Part shown: one piece after another, positions 34,749-44,019 of the stretch
How the letters are laid out: every line of letters starts with the position of its first letter
Position numbering within the stretch: position 1 is the stretch's first letter
NCBI RefSeq assembly: GCF_050433565.1
Contig: NZ_JBNPWZ010000010.1
Span: 45,496 to 109,495, forward strand
From: Ornithinibacillus bavariensis
GTDB taxonomy: Bacteria > Bacillota > Bacilli > Bacillales > Amphibacillaceae
Length of the DNA: 64,000 bases
Direction of reading: 5' to 3'
The notes under the pieces: model-generated
The model's database searches: none
Told to the model about the DNA's origin: nothing
Seen by the model: only the letters and a program-made list of their open reading frames with translations
Translations under genes and position numbers: made by a program

Positions 34749-36586
34749 TAAATCGTATTGTTGTAAAGCTGTTTTTACTGACTTCTGGCTTATGCTTATT
34801 AATTTTGGCGAGCATTTTTGTTGGTCAAACGATACTGTTTAAGGATTATTATGCGAATAATAAGATGAAGCAGTTATCAGAAGCCGTCGATCTGTTTAAG
34901 CTAGATTATCAAAAGCTAGAGGATGATAGGGATCGACAAGAATTAGAGCAACAGTTTTATCAAGAAAACAATGCATGGATTGCGGTGTTAGATGAACAGG
35001 GATATATCAAAGGGACGAAGGACTTCTCTGTGAAGCTGTATAATCGGTTTGTCTCTGAAAATAGCAAAATAAACTTTACCGAAGAAAGTATCTCCATACC
35101 CATCTACTATTTAGAAAACATGTATGATGACAATGAACAGATTGCTATCTTTAAAGAAAAGGAAAAACAGGTAATTGAAATTCATGGTTTGGAAAAAGAT
35201 GGCGTCATTTATCCTTATGAGCTCATTTCAAGTACGGAAGAATCACTCTATGAAGCAAAGACTCCATTTTACATGCTAGACGGAGGACTTGATAATGTTG
35301 ATTATTGGAAGAACAATCTGCTTGCATCAGCAGTAAATAAAAATGTGGAGAATAAGGACACGGTAAAACAAATATTATATGGACGTATTGATGAGGTACA
35401 CATACCAGACGATAACAGTCTCTTATATGCCACACCACTATCAAATCGACAATTCCTTGATAGAATTAAGGGATTTCAAATCGATTTGATTTTTGGAAAT
35501 GTGGATATCACCGTACCGCAGGAATTAACCTATGAGGAAAATGGTATCAATTATCGCATGTTAATCGATCAGGGAAAGGACAGCAATGGAGATACCATCT
35601 ACTACTTTACGATGGCTTCACTACAGCCCATCGATGAGGCAATCGAGATGATGGAGGATTACTATATCTACATTATTATTGGTGTCATTCTATTAATCCT
35701 GTTAGCGGCGTTCTATTTTTCTAAAAAAATAGCAAGTCCATTATTAAAAATCAATCGTACAGCAAAACGGATAGCTAACTTAGATTTTGCCGAAAGAGTT
35801 CCCGTCAAATCGAAGGATGAGATTGGTGAATTATCGAAGAACATCAATTTTCTATCAGACACATTACATTCCTATATTCAGGCATTACAGCAGGACATCG
35901 AGAAAGAAAGGCAATTAGAAATGACTCGTAAAAATTTTATTGCCGGTGTATCACACGAATTAAAGACGCCGCTAAGTATTATAAAAAGCTGTATCGCGAT
36001 CATTGAAGATGAAGTAGCCAAAGAGAAAAAGGAGTATTATTTCTCTGCGATGAATCACGAGGTTGACCGAATGGATCGGTTAATCGTTGATATGTTGGAG
36101 TTAGCGAAGTTTGAATCAGGAACCTATAAGATGAAAATGGAAGTGTTCTTCATTGATGAATTAATCAATAATGTGTATCAACACCTGCAAATCAATGCCC
36201 AAAACAAGGAGCTAACGGTTGATTTACAGCTGCAGCCCATAGAAGTTGTTGCGAATGAACATTGGATTGAGCAGGTGGTTACAAACTTCTTAGTCAATGC
36301 CATTCGCCATACGCCTGAGTCGGGACAGATTACGATTTCTACCGTCGAGGAGAACGCAACCGTTAAAGTAATGATTGAGAATGAAGGTAATCCAATTGAT
36401 CCGAACCAATTGGAGAAAATATGGGATCGTTTCTACCAAGGTAACAAGGAGCAGCGCTCGAAGGAAGGGACAGGATTAGGACTCGCTATATCGAAGAACA
36501 TTTTAAAATTACATGATGTCGACTATGGCGTATATAATACCGAGAAAGGTGTTTGCTTTTATTTTTATTTAAATAAAACTATTTAA
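34745..36586 (+). CDS. Membrane sensor histidine kinase
   Basis: A 613-residue kinase with an N-terminal helix (about 8-28), a long extracellular sensing domain (about 30-310), a second helix (about 312-332), HAMP (about 335-385), a HisKA dimerisation domain with His403 in GVSHELKTPL, and a C-terminal ATPase domain with FLVNAIRHTPES and GTGLGLAISK. The domain layout resembles VanS/cell-envelope sensors. It phosphorylates the response regulator encoded upstream. The signal is unknown; the two following genes encode peptidoglycan-modifying enzymes. Confidence 0.93.
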   Translation: MINRIVVKLFLLTSGLCLLILASIFVGQTILFKDYYANNKMKQLSEAVDLFKLDYQKLEDDRDRQELEQQFYQENNAWIAVLDEQGYIKGTKDFSVKLYNRFVSENSKINFTEESISIPIYYLENMYDDNEQIAIFKEKEKQVIEIHGLEKDGVIYPYELISSTEESLYEAKTPFYMLDGGLDNVDYWKNNLLASAVNKNVENKDTVKQILYGRIDEVHIPDDNSLLYATPLSNRQFLDRIKGFQIDLIFGNVDITVPQELTYEENGINYRMLIDQGKDSNGDTIYYFTMASLQPIDEAIEMMEDYYIYIIIGVILLILLAAFYFSKKIASPLLKINRTAKRIANLDFAERVPVKSKDEIGELSKNINFLSDTLHSYIQALQQDIEKERQLEMTRKNFIAGVSHELKTPLSIIKSCIAIIEDEVAKEKKEYYFSAMNHEVDRMDRLIVDMLELAKFESGTYKMKMEVFFIDELINNVYQHLQINAQNKELTVDLQLQPIEVVANEHWIEQVVTNFLVNAIRHTPESGQITISTVEENATVKVMIENEGNPIDPNQLEKIWDRFYQGNKEQRSKEGTGLGLAISKNILKLHDVDYGVYNTEKGVCFYFYLNKTI

Positions 36587-36779
36587 TGAAGTTAGCCGTC
36601 TAATAATTGACATAGTATCATGCGTTGGATGGCTTATTTTTGTTGAGTTGGAATTTCTGGTGAATTGTTTTCAAAACTTTACCTTATATTCACCTTATCT
36701 TCCTCTTATCTTTATTTCATTCCATTACGCTATGCCTAAACGGAGAGTTAATGCAGCATACGAAAGGAAGGTAAGCGAA

Positions 36780-37664
36780 GTGCTAAAGGAATACCGTCTA
36801 CAAATCATTTGTGTATTTTTGATTATATTAGTTTTTTTACTAATAGATAGTAATAAACCTAAAACGGTTAGCTCGAGCGACTATGAAACTAGTAGTGAAC
36901 AATTAATAGAGGTCGATTTGGAAAATGTTATAGAGGAAGTGGAAAAGAAAACAGCTAATGAGACTGAGAAAGAACCAGAACAGGATGATAAAACAGCTAA
37001 CAAGAATGAGGAAGAACCAAAACGTGATAATAAAACAGAGAGGACTGTTTACTTAACGTTTGATGATGGACCTAGCTCGGCGTCACATGAGATTCTGGAT
37101 ACGCTTAAGCAGTATAACGCAAAAGCAACATTTTTTATGCTTGAACCAGCAATGCGAGCCTATCCAGATATGGTGAAACGTATGATAAAGGAAGGGCATA
37201 CTGTCGGATTACACGGTGTTACCCATGATAGAGATAAATTCTATCAATCCGAGCAGGCTGCATTAAATGAAATGAGGACAGGGCAAGCAACACTAGAACA
37301 AATTTCCGGTGTTCGTACGCATTTAATACGTTCCCCTTTTGGTAGTGTCCCTTATTTAACAGACTCATTTCGAACGGTGCTAGAGAATGATGGATTTAAA
37401 TTATGGGATTGGAATGTAGACAGCAGTGATTGGAATTTATCAGCGGATGAATATGTCCAGAATGTCATTTCCCAGGTAGAAGAGCTAGTACAGGCTGGGG
37501 GAACGCCAATTATTCTCATGCATGATCGCGGTGAAACGGCTAGTCATTTGTCCATTCTATTAAGCTATTTACAGGAGCATGGCTATCAAACAAGCGTAAT
37601 CGATGAAAGTGCAGAACCGTATAACTTTAATTGCTATAATCGCTGTTATCGGATTGGTAAATAA
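36780..37664 (+). CDS. Membrane-anchored polysaccharide (peptidoglycan) deacetylase
   Basis: A roughly 294-residue protein with one N-terminal anchor helix (about 8-24), an acidic Lys/Glu/Asn linker (30-90), and a NodB deacetylase domain. Metal ligands and catalytic residues are visible: YLTFDDGPSS (Asp-Asp), HTVGLHGVTHD (His x3-4 His), RSPFGS and LWDWNVDSSDW, IILMHD. I placed the start at GTG 36780 because AAAGGAAGG is 8 nt upstream; the frame stays open upstream to 36648 without such a site. The enzyme would remove acetyl groups from GlcNAc of the wall, lowering lysozyme sensitivity. Confidence 0.85.
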   Translation: MLKEYRLQIICVFLIILVFLLIDSNKPKTVSSSDYETSSEQLIEVDLENVIEEVEKKTANETEKEPEQDDKTANKNEEEPKRDNKTERTVYLTFDDGPSSASHEILDTLKQYNAKATFFMLEPAMRAYPDMVKRMIKEGHTVGLHGVTHDRDKFYQSEQAALNEMRTGQATLEQISGVRTHLIRSPFGSVPYLTDSFRTVLENDGFKLWDWNVDSSDWNLSADEYVQNVISQVEELVQAGGTPIILMHDRGETASHLSILLSYLQEHGYQTSVIDESAEPYNFNCYNRCYRIGK

Positions 37665-37995
37665 TTGGGTCGTTTTCTAGCATTGTTAGCTTTGGTAGAT
37701 GATTGTCATTTGCTAGACTAGGATAATGTCTCCTTAGTTCTATTGCGTCTATTTATAAGGCAAATTAATATTTTTATCCTTCTAGTGTAGTTATTGAAAT
37801 CTTAATTTTATATTTATCCTATCTTCATTTCAGCTTTACTTCACCATGTTAACCTTTGAACGATAACTAGAACAGCGGGTATCGCCAAGTGCTTTGATTT
37901 CGAAAGAATAGAGTCCTTGAAAAATGTGAAAACTGTTGTTCTCCAGTTAAAAATGAGTGTAGCAAAAAGGTGCATAGTAAAGGGAGAGCGTATAA
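37665..37995 (+). other. Intergenic region before the amidase gene
   Basis: About 330 bp contain no ORF, no clear terminator and no repeat that I can identify. Confidence 0.3.
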
Positions 37996-38679
37996 ATGAA
38001 AAAATGGATTGGATTATTCGTAGTTATACTAGTCGTATTGCTGTTATTTTTTACTTGGAAGGATCATCAGGAGCAGGTTCCTAAAAATGAGGAACGCATA
38101 AGCAATCAAGAAACAAAAGGATCCAGTCCTAAAACAGATAACTATAAAGTTGTGATTGATGCCGGACATGGTGGCGAAGATCCAGGGGCAATAGGTGCTA
38201 GTGGTTCCTATGAAAAGGACTATACGTTGAGTCTGTCAAAAAAGGTTAAAGAATTATTAGCGCGAGAACCTCAGGTAGAGGTATACATGACTAGGGAGGA
38301 AGATGTTTTCCTTTCTTCTGAGACACGGGAAAGACCAAACTTTGCTAATAGCCTATCAGCCGATATATTCGTTTCCATCCATGGGAATACATTTGATGAT
38401 CCAACGGTATCTGGTACAGAAACATATTATTACCATCAGAACTCAAAATTACTAGCAAATAAAATACATCAACAATTAATTGAGGTAACAGGCTTTCGAG
38501 ATAGAGGTGTGAAAAAAGAAAATTATTTTGTTTTAAAAGACACAACGATGCCTGCTGTATTATTGGAGGTAGGCTATTTAACAAACCCTCAGGAAGAGGA
38601 AAAGCTGTTATCGGAGCAATTTCAACAATCTGTTGCGGAAGCGATTCGTGATGGGATTATGGATTATTTAATCGATTAA
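37996..38679 (+). CDS. N-acetylmuramoyl-L-alanine amidase (Amidase_3)
   Basis: A 227-residue secreted or membrane-anchored amidase. Residues 4-20 form a signal/anchor helix, and the amidase domain begins near residue 52. The zinc ligands are the His of IDAGHGGEDPGAIG (near 57), Glu of DYTLSLS context (near 75) and His of FVSIHGNT (near 128); the catalytic Glu is in LLEVGYLTNP (near 194). It cleaves the bond between MurNAc and the stem peptide in wall turnover, cell separation or germination. An AAAGGGAGAG ribosome binding site precedes the ATG. Confidence 0.93.
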   Translation: MKKWIGLFVVILVVLLLFFTWKDHQEQVPKNEERISNQETKGSSPKTDNYKVVIDAGHGGEDPGAIGASGSYEKDYTLSLSKKVKELLAREPQVEVYMTREEDVFLSSETRERPNFANSLSADIFVSIHGNTFDDPTVSGTETYYYHQNSKLLANKIHQQLIEVTGFRDRGVKKENYFVLKDTTMPAVLLEVGYLTNPQEEEKLLSEQFQQSVAEAIRDGIMDYLID

Positions 38680-38746
38680 TATAGGATGACTGTTTTTATG
38701 GATTATATTAGAGCAACGTAGTTACCTAATACGTAAGATCCACTCA

Positions 38747-38790
38747 ACAATCCCTCCTCACAAAATTAGTTGTAAGGAGGGATTGTTTTT
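38747..38790 (+). terminator. Terminator after the amidase gene
   Basis: ACAATCCCTCCTCACA and TGTAAGGAGGGATTGT pair over 16 positions with one mismatch; T5-6 follows. The rest of the 38680-39049 gap shows no gene. Confidence 0.85.
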
Positions 38791-39049
38791 GAATATTACT
38801 CTCATACATATAAAAGGTTCTATTATGTACGTTGTAAATCCCTTTTAAAATTTTTATCTCATAAATAGCAGGTTAATATAATAGTTACTATCCTTAAAAA
38901 GACATGGAAGATAAATACACCCAAAAGGTAAATGATTTACAATACTATTAGATTATGTAATCATCTATTATGTTCAGCATGAATGACGCGCGAAATGATT
39001 GTATACAATATTGTGTACGCGATAAAAAAATTTCTGGTAGGATGACAAA

Positions 39050-40246
39050 ATGAAAAATAATGTTACGTTAACAGTAAAAGGTAAGTTTGCAAATAAATAT
39101 AAAAGCGGTTATCCGCTCATATCAAAGGAAGCCATCCTTAATATGAACGAAGGTATGAAAGAAGGAACTATTATTCATCTTGTTGATGAAAAGAACAGGT
39201 TCATCGCAAAAGGCTATTTTGGCAAACAAAACAAAGGTTACGGCTGGGTTCTTAGTCGAAATGAGAATGAACAGATCGACCAACGGTTTTTTGTGAATAA
39301 ATTGCGAGATGCGATTAACTATCGAGAGTCGTTTTTTAATAGTACGGATACGAATGCCTTTCGAGTCGTGAATGGAGAAGGCGATGGTTTAGGTGGCTTA
39401 ACGATAGAGTATTTTGATGGGTCCTATTTAATCAACTGGTATAGTAAAGGAATCTACCATTTTCGGGAGTATATTATCAAAGCGCTGAAAGAACTGGTTA
39501 ATTTTAAAGCCATTTACCAAAAGAAAAGATTTGATACGAGTGGGAAATATATTGAAGAAGATGACTTCGTAGCGGGAGAAAGAGGAACGTTCCCGATTAT
39601 CGTAAAAGAAAATGGCGTGAACTTCGCTGTTTACCTAAATGAAGGTGCAATGGTTGGTATATTTTTAGATCAAAGGGAAGTCAGGAAGAAAATCCGTGAT
39701 GCTTACGCGAAAGGTAAGAACGTACTGAACACCTTTTCCTATACAGGCGCCTTTTCGGTTGCTGCTGCCTTAGGACACGCAGTGAAAACAACAAGTGTGG
39801 ATTTAGCAAATAGAAGCTTAAACAAGACAGTTGAGCAGTTTAGCTTGAACGGAATAGATGATGAATCACAGGATATCATTGTGGAAGATGTGTTTCATTA
39901 CTTTAAGTATGCGGTGAAAAAGCAGCTAGAGTTTGACTTGGTTATCCTAGATCCTCCAAGCTTCGCAAGGTCAAAGAAGATAGTATTCAGCGCTGAAAAG
40001 GACTACAAAAATCTTCTGAAGGAAGCTATTTCCATAACAAAAGATGAGGGGATTATCGTTGCGTCCACCAATTCAAGTTCTTTTAATATGAAAAAATTTA
40101 AAGGTTTTATTGATCAGGCATTCAGAGAATCAAACAGGAAATATCAGCTAGTGGAGGAATTTTCCCTTCCAAAAGACTTTAAAACAATAAAAGAATTCCC
40201 AGAAGGAAACTATCTTAAGGTCGTGTTTATAAAGAATTTGCCATAG
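39050..40246 (+). CDS. RlmI-type 23S rRNA cytosine methyltransferase
   Basis: A 398-residue class I SAM-dependent RNA methyltransferase with N-terminal PUA-like domain (residues 1-75) and a Rossmann domain (about 180-398). Motif I is LNTFSYTGAFSVAAALG, and the catalytic-region LDPPSFARSK near residue 303 resembles RlmI, which makes m5C at 23S rRNA position 1962. The N-terminal PKxGHPWV-like region is KYKSGYPLISKEAI here. The length fits the family. It is monocistronic, with terminator downstream. Confidence 0.88.
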   Translation: MKNNVTLTVKGKFANKYKSGYPLISKEAILNMNEGMKEGTIIHLVDEKNRFIAKGYFGKQNKGYGWVLSRNENEQIDQRFFVNKLRDAINYRESFFNSTDTNAFRVVNGEGDGLGGLTIEYFDGSYLINWYSKGIYHFREYIIKALKELVNFKAIYQKKRFDTSGKYIEEDDFVAGERGTFPIIVKENGVNFAVYLNEGAMVGIFLDQREVRKKIRDAYAKGKNVLNTFSYTGAFSVAAALGHAVKTTSVDLANRSLNKTVEQFSLNGIDDESQDIIVEDVFHYFKYAVKKQLEFDLVILDPPSFARSKKIVFSAEKDYKNLLKEAISITKDEGIIVASTNSSSFNMKKFKGFIDQAFRESNRKYQLVEEFSLPKDFKTIKEFPEGNYLKVVFIKNLP

Positions 40247-40319
40247 AAAAATGCGAATGGGATCTATCCAGTGAAGTATTGGAAGTGGCAAGTAAATGAA
40301 GTTTAACCCGAAATAAATC

Positions 40320-40354
40320 AGCATCTTTCTTAATTGCGAGGGAGATGCTTTTTG
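40320..40354 (+). terminator. Terminator after the rRNA methyltransferase gene
   Basis: AGCATCT and AGATGCT form a seven-pair stem, followed by TTTTT. Confidence 0.7.
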
Positions 40355-40957
40355 CATTTCTGATAGTTATTCAGCCTAATTCAGCCAAACCATTTCTTGG
40401 AAATTGGAATATCTGAAAAGAGGGCAAAACAAAAAGAGTGAGGATGAGTTGCGGAAAAACGAACGGAATGTGTCAACTGCACATGTGGATGTCGTGATTG
40501 TTCCAATCTTTCGTAATGGAAACTGGGTATTTTAATCAGGTATAAGGCTGTCAGCCCGGTAATAATCCAGATGCTGTTCTTTGATTGCTATGGCTCATAA
40601 GTCTATTATTTCCACCTCCTAGAGGGATTTTCTTTAGGAAGGATAGTAACACTGTACTACCATCAGTTTCACCGTCATAAATGTGAGTATAAAAAAGTTT
40701 GATTGAAATAATAGAACGTTTTGTATCTACCTAAGATTTTTTAACAAGAAAGAATGAGGTAATATTATTGCGATATATTAATTCATCCTTTCTTATATCT
40801 AATGTTGGGGGCGAAGGAAACTATTGGGAAGAGTAGAATGAGGGCTCCAGTGGTCATTTACTTCATTATGAAGCAAAAGGTCCTTTCACGTGTTTTTATT
40901 GGTAATTACTGCTAGAATAATTAAAAAATAGACAAAACAGAGGGCAAGGGGATGTGC
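40355..40957 (+). other. Gene-poor 600-bp stretch
   Basis: A frame at about 40379-40537 (contains EDELRKNERNVSTAHVDVVI) has no start codon or ribosome binding site and may be a gene tail. The remaining sequence shows no structure that I can match to a known riboswitch, tRNA or repeat. Confidence 0.25.
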
Positions 40958-43234
40958 ATGGGTAAAAGTAAGTTAGGCAAGCTAGTACCTTATTATGGGT
41001 TACTAGCAATATTAATATTTTTATTTGGGATTGTCATTGGATTGACGCCTTTACAGGCACCGGATAGGGATAAGGCAAGTCCGTCGGAGGTTTCTTTTGA
41101 AAGTACTTGGAGATTTCTTGAAAATATTGCACAGAAACCTCATCCGGTTGGATCAGAAGAACATGAGAGGGTAAAAAATTATCTCATCCAAACATTAGAG
41201 GAAATGGGTTTGGATGTGGAAATACAAGACACGATAGTTCATAAACCGGAACGAGAAAGGGCAACCCGTGTTCAAAATATCGTAACGAAAATGGAAGGTT
41301 CCGATTCCTCTGGTACCGTTATGCTTGCTGCTCACTACGATAGTACTTTCGTAAGTCCTGGTGCGAGTGATGATGGCTATGGTGTTGCAGCATTGATGGA
41401 AACAGCTCGAATACTTCAAGATATATCCCTTAAAAATGATGTTATTATCTTAATAACAGATGGGGAGGAATTGGGGCTTCTTGGTGCAAATGCTTTTGTC
41501 AATGAACATCCGTGGGCAAAAGATGTGGACGTCGTGTTAAATTTCGAGGCAAGAGGAATTAAAGGGGCTACGGTTATGTTTGAAACGAGTGGTGGAAATG
41601 GCGCGCTTATTAAGGAGTTCCAAAAAGCAACGAGTAGCCCAGCCTCCAATTCATTTTTAAAGGAAGTATACGACGTGATGCCAAATGGAACAGATCTAAC
41701 TGAATTTGTTGGTGCTGGTATGCAAGGGTTGAATTTTGCTAGTGCACAGAGTTTTAACTCTTATCATACTACTATTGATAGTTTAGATTTTGTTGATAAA
41801 AACACACTCATGCATCATACTACATACGCATATGAACTTGCGACTCACTTTGGAAATATCGACTTAAGCAAGATAGATAATCAATCAGAGAAAAATGCTG
41901 TTTATTTTAATCCGGTTGCTCATACATTCGTTTCTTATTCCGATAGCCTCGTCATACCTTTATTAATCGTTACATTAATTGGGCTTATTGCCACAGTCAT
42001 TCATGGAATCAGAAGAAAGCTTGTATCTGTATTAGGAACACTAATCGGATTTCTTTTATTCTTAGTATCGCTTGCTGTTGCCTATGGTATTTCTTTATTC
42101 GCTTTAAAACTTGTCACATTTTTTGCTGAGGATGTGAGCTGGCTATTGGAATTTGACCAGCATATTGCAAGTATCTATTTAATTGGTTTTTTACTTATTA
42201 CTGCGGCAGTGTTAATTCTTTTCACTTACGTCGTTCAGAAGAAAATAGGGGCATTTCAAGTTGTGATGGGGGTTTTGATTGGATGGTTTCTATTAGCTTG
42301 TGTTTCTAGCATTCTCTTAACTGGAGCAAGTTATTTATTTGTTTGGCCATTAATTTTTAGTTTGATTGGAACGAATCTAGTATTTTGGAAAGACAGGAAG
42401 TTTTCGACTGAAAATAATGTTCTCTTGTATAGTGCTTTTCTTGTTCCAGGTATCATACTATTTACATTTTTAGTTTTTGCCATGTATATTGCGTTAACAA
42501 TAACCGTCATCCATATCGTTATGACCGTTGCTGCTTTATGTCTAATGTTATTTGTACCTGTTTTTGCAAGGTTAAAAGGAAGCTGGAAATATGCGATCGG
42601 ACTACTCTTACTTGGGGTCAGTATCGTAACCTATGAAACAATAGCGGTGGAGGCAACCAGTGAACATCCGATTGGAAATCAAGTCTATTACATGGCTGAT
42701 GGGGACTTAGAGAAGGCCGTTTGGGGAATACAGACAAAGCCAGATTCCTTTACGAAACAGTTTGTAGCAGATGAATCACAGTTCGATGAGCACCCACTTC
42801 CATCCTTCAGATTCGAGGAAATGTATACAGCAGATGCACCATACTATGATACCAATCTTCCACAATCCGAGTTAATTTCGGATGTGAAGAAAGATGGGTG
42901 GAGGACGATTACGTTAGATATTGCAGCACCAAATGCAATTGCCATCGAACTTGGTACAAATAGTAATATTTCAATAAACGAATTATCCATTAATGGTGAA
43001 GAACTACAATTAGATGAAAAGCATTACTCAAAGGAGAATCCCTATTTTATTGAGCTTTTTGGCTTAAGTAAAGGCTTTACGATGTCCTTTACGATAAAAG
43101 CAGGGGAAAGTCTCGATTTTTATTTAATAGGTAAGACGTTTGGACTTCCAGAAGAGCATTCTTATTCGGAAAGACCTGCTAATATGACGACGCATGGGGA
43201 TTATAATATGGTTTTGAAGTCTTTTCGTTATTAG
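40958..43234 (+). CDS. Multi-pass M28-family metallopeptidase
   Basis: A 758-residue membrane protein with an N-terminal helix (about 10-30), an M28 aminopeptidase-like domain (about 50-300) and about nine further helices (about 325-560) before a soluble beta-rich C-terminus. The co-catalytic zinc set is visible: His of LAAHYDST, Asp of GASDDGYG, Glu-Glu of TDGEELGL, Glu of LNFEARG and His of SYHTTID. The layout matches the vacuolar membrane protease/YfbL-like group, so the catalytic domain faces outside. Substrates are unknown peptides. The ATG at 40958 is 7 nt after AAGGGG. Confidence 0.88.
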   Translation: MGKSKLGKLVPYYGLLAILIFLFGIVIGLTPLQAPDRDKASPSEVSFESTWRFLENIAQKPHPVGSEEHERVKNYLIQTLEEMGLDVEIQDTIVHKPERERATRVQNIVTKMEGSDSSGTVMLAAHYDSTFVSPGASDDGYGVAALMETARILQDISLKNDVIILITDGEELGLLGANAFVNEHPWAKDVDVVLNFEARGIKGATVMFETSGGNGALIKEFQKATSSPASNSFLKEVYDVMPNGTDLTEFVGAGMQGLNFASAQSFNSYHTTIDSLDFVDKNTLMHHTTYAYELATHFGNIDLSKIDNQSEKNAVYFNPVAHTFVSYSDSLVIPLLIVTLIGLIATVIHGIRRKLVSVLGTLIGFLLFLVSLAVAYGISLFALKLVTFFAEDVSWLLEFDQHIASIYLIGFLLITAAVLILFTYVVQKKIGAFQVVMGVLIGWFLLACVSSILLTGASYLFVWPLIFSLIGTNLVFWKDRKFSTENNVLLYSAFLVPGIILFTFLVFAMYIALTITVIHIVMTVAALCLMLFVPVFARLKGSWKYAIGLLLLGVSIVTYETIAVEATSEHPIGNQVYYMADGDLEKAVWGIQTKPDSFTKQFVADESQFDEHPLPSFRFEEMYTADAPYYDTNLPQSELISDVKKDGWRTITLDIAAPNAIAIELGTNSNISINELSINGEELQLDEKHYSKENPYFIELFGLSKGFTMSFTIKAGESLDFYLIGKTFGLPEEHSYSERPANMTTHGDYNMVLKSFRY

Positions 43235-43356
43235 TATTTAGGGTGGCAATTAAAAAGATAGTTAATGTTTCGGTGATAACAACTTTACATGCTCTTTCCG
43301 CAACTGATTTTATATGGTTGATTCGTACAGACGCTTCATCCTCCACCGACATAAGA

Positions 43357-43399
43357 AAACTAACACATTCGCTAAAGGACAAGAGAATGTGTTAGTTTT
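43357..43399. terminator. Terminator after the M28 gene
   Basis: CTAACACATTC and GAATGTGTTAG form a perfect 11-bp stem; A- and T-runs flank it. Confidence 0.8.
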
Positions 43400-43482
43400 T
43401 CTAATAGTGTCATGTTCTGGAAAGATATTGCCCTTAATAAATTAGTTAAACTTTCATTTCATATAAAGTTTGCTATACTACC

Positions 43483-43815
43483 TTATTCCAGCTTCTTTCT
43501 CTTGAAAATAATAGTGGCTATTATGATAGAGATAATCATCAAAGAACCAAACCACAGAAGTGTTAAATTGGCGCTATTTCCAATTGGAGTTCCTGTTAAA
43601 AATCCACGTAATGTCTCAATAAGCGGTGTCATTGGTTGATGTTCAGCAAAGGGGTGTAGCCATTTTGGCATTGTCTCAGTAGGAACAAAGGCACTGCTTA
43701 CATAAGGTAAAAACATGATGAGAAAGGTAATAGCACTCGCTGATTCCACGCTTCAACTCGCCGATTACCTTGCCATCCAGCAATAAAATATTATTACACC
43801 AGAAGGCACCCGGAG
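43483..43815 (-). pseudogene. ABC-2 (DrrB-like) permease C-terminal remnant
   Basis: The minus strand carries an open frame from 43749 reading MESASAITFLIMFLPYVSSA, FVPTETMPKWLHPFAEHQP and TPLIETLRGFLTGTPIG, then a last membrane helix and a basic end. This is the C-terminal quarter of a daunorubicin-type ABC permease. Upstream, the same frame continues IIFYCWMAR and SAS with two stops (near 43760 and 43772), still matching the family. The N-terminal part and the partner ATPase are missing. The original gene belonged to a drug or lipid exporter. Confidence 0.85.
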
Positions 43816-44019
43816 TGGACGGTATCAACTGTTTACTTCGAGGTGTTTTTTACTGCAGGTTGTGAGAAGGTAAATGATTAAGTTAATGATCCCGCAAAAT
43901 GCAAATGTCAGTATGGATGTTTTTTTGCCCCATAGAGGGCTTAAAATGGTTATCGTAGAGCAAAGGTTTTACAATAGAAGATAGTTTCCAATATGAAAAT
44001 GATTAGGAGCTATAAAAAT

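Noticed and set aside
40430..40700. Possible riboswitch ahead of the M28 peptidase gene
   Set aside because: I could not match the conserved core of any class I know (M-box, yybP-ykoY, T-box, cobalamin), and it lies more than 250 bp from the gene.
43412..43639. Plus-strand frame opposite the dead ABC permease
   Set aside because: The minus strand encodes the recognisable permease tail; the plus-strand frame is its complement.
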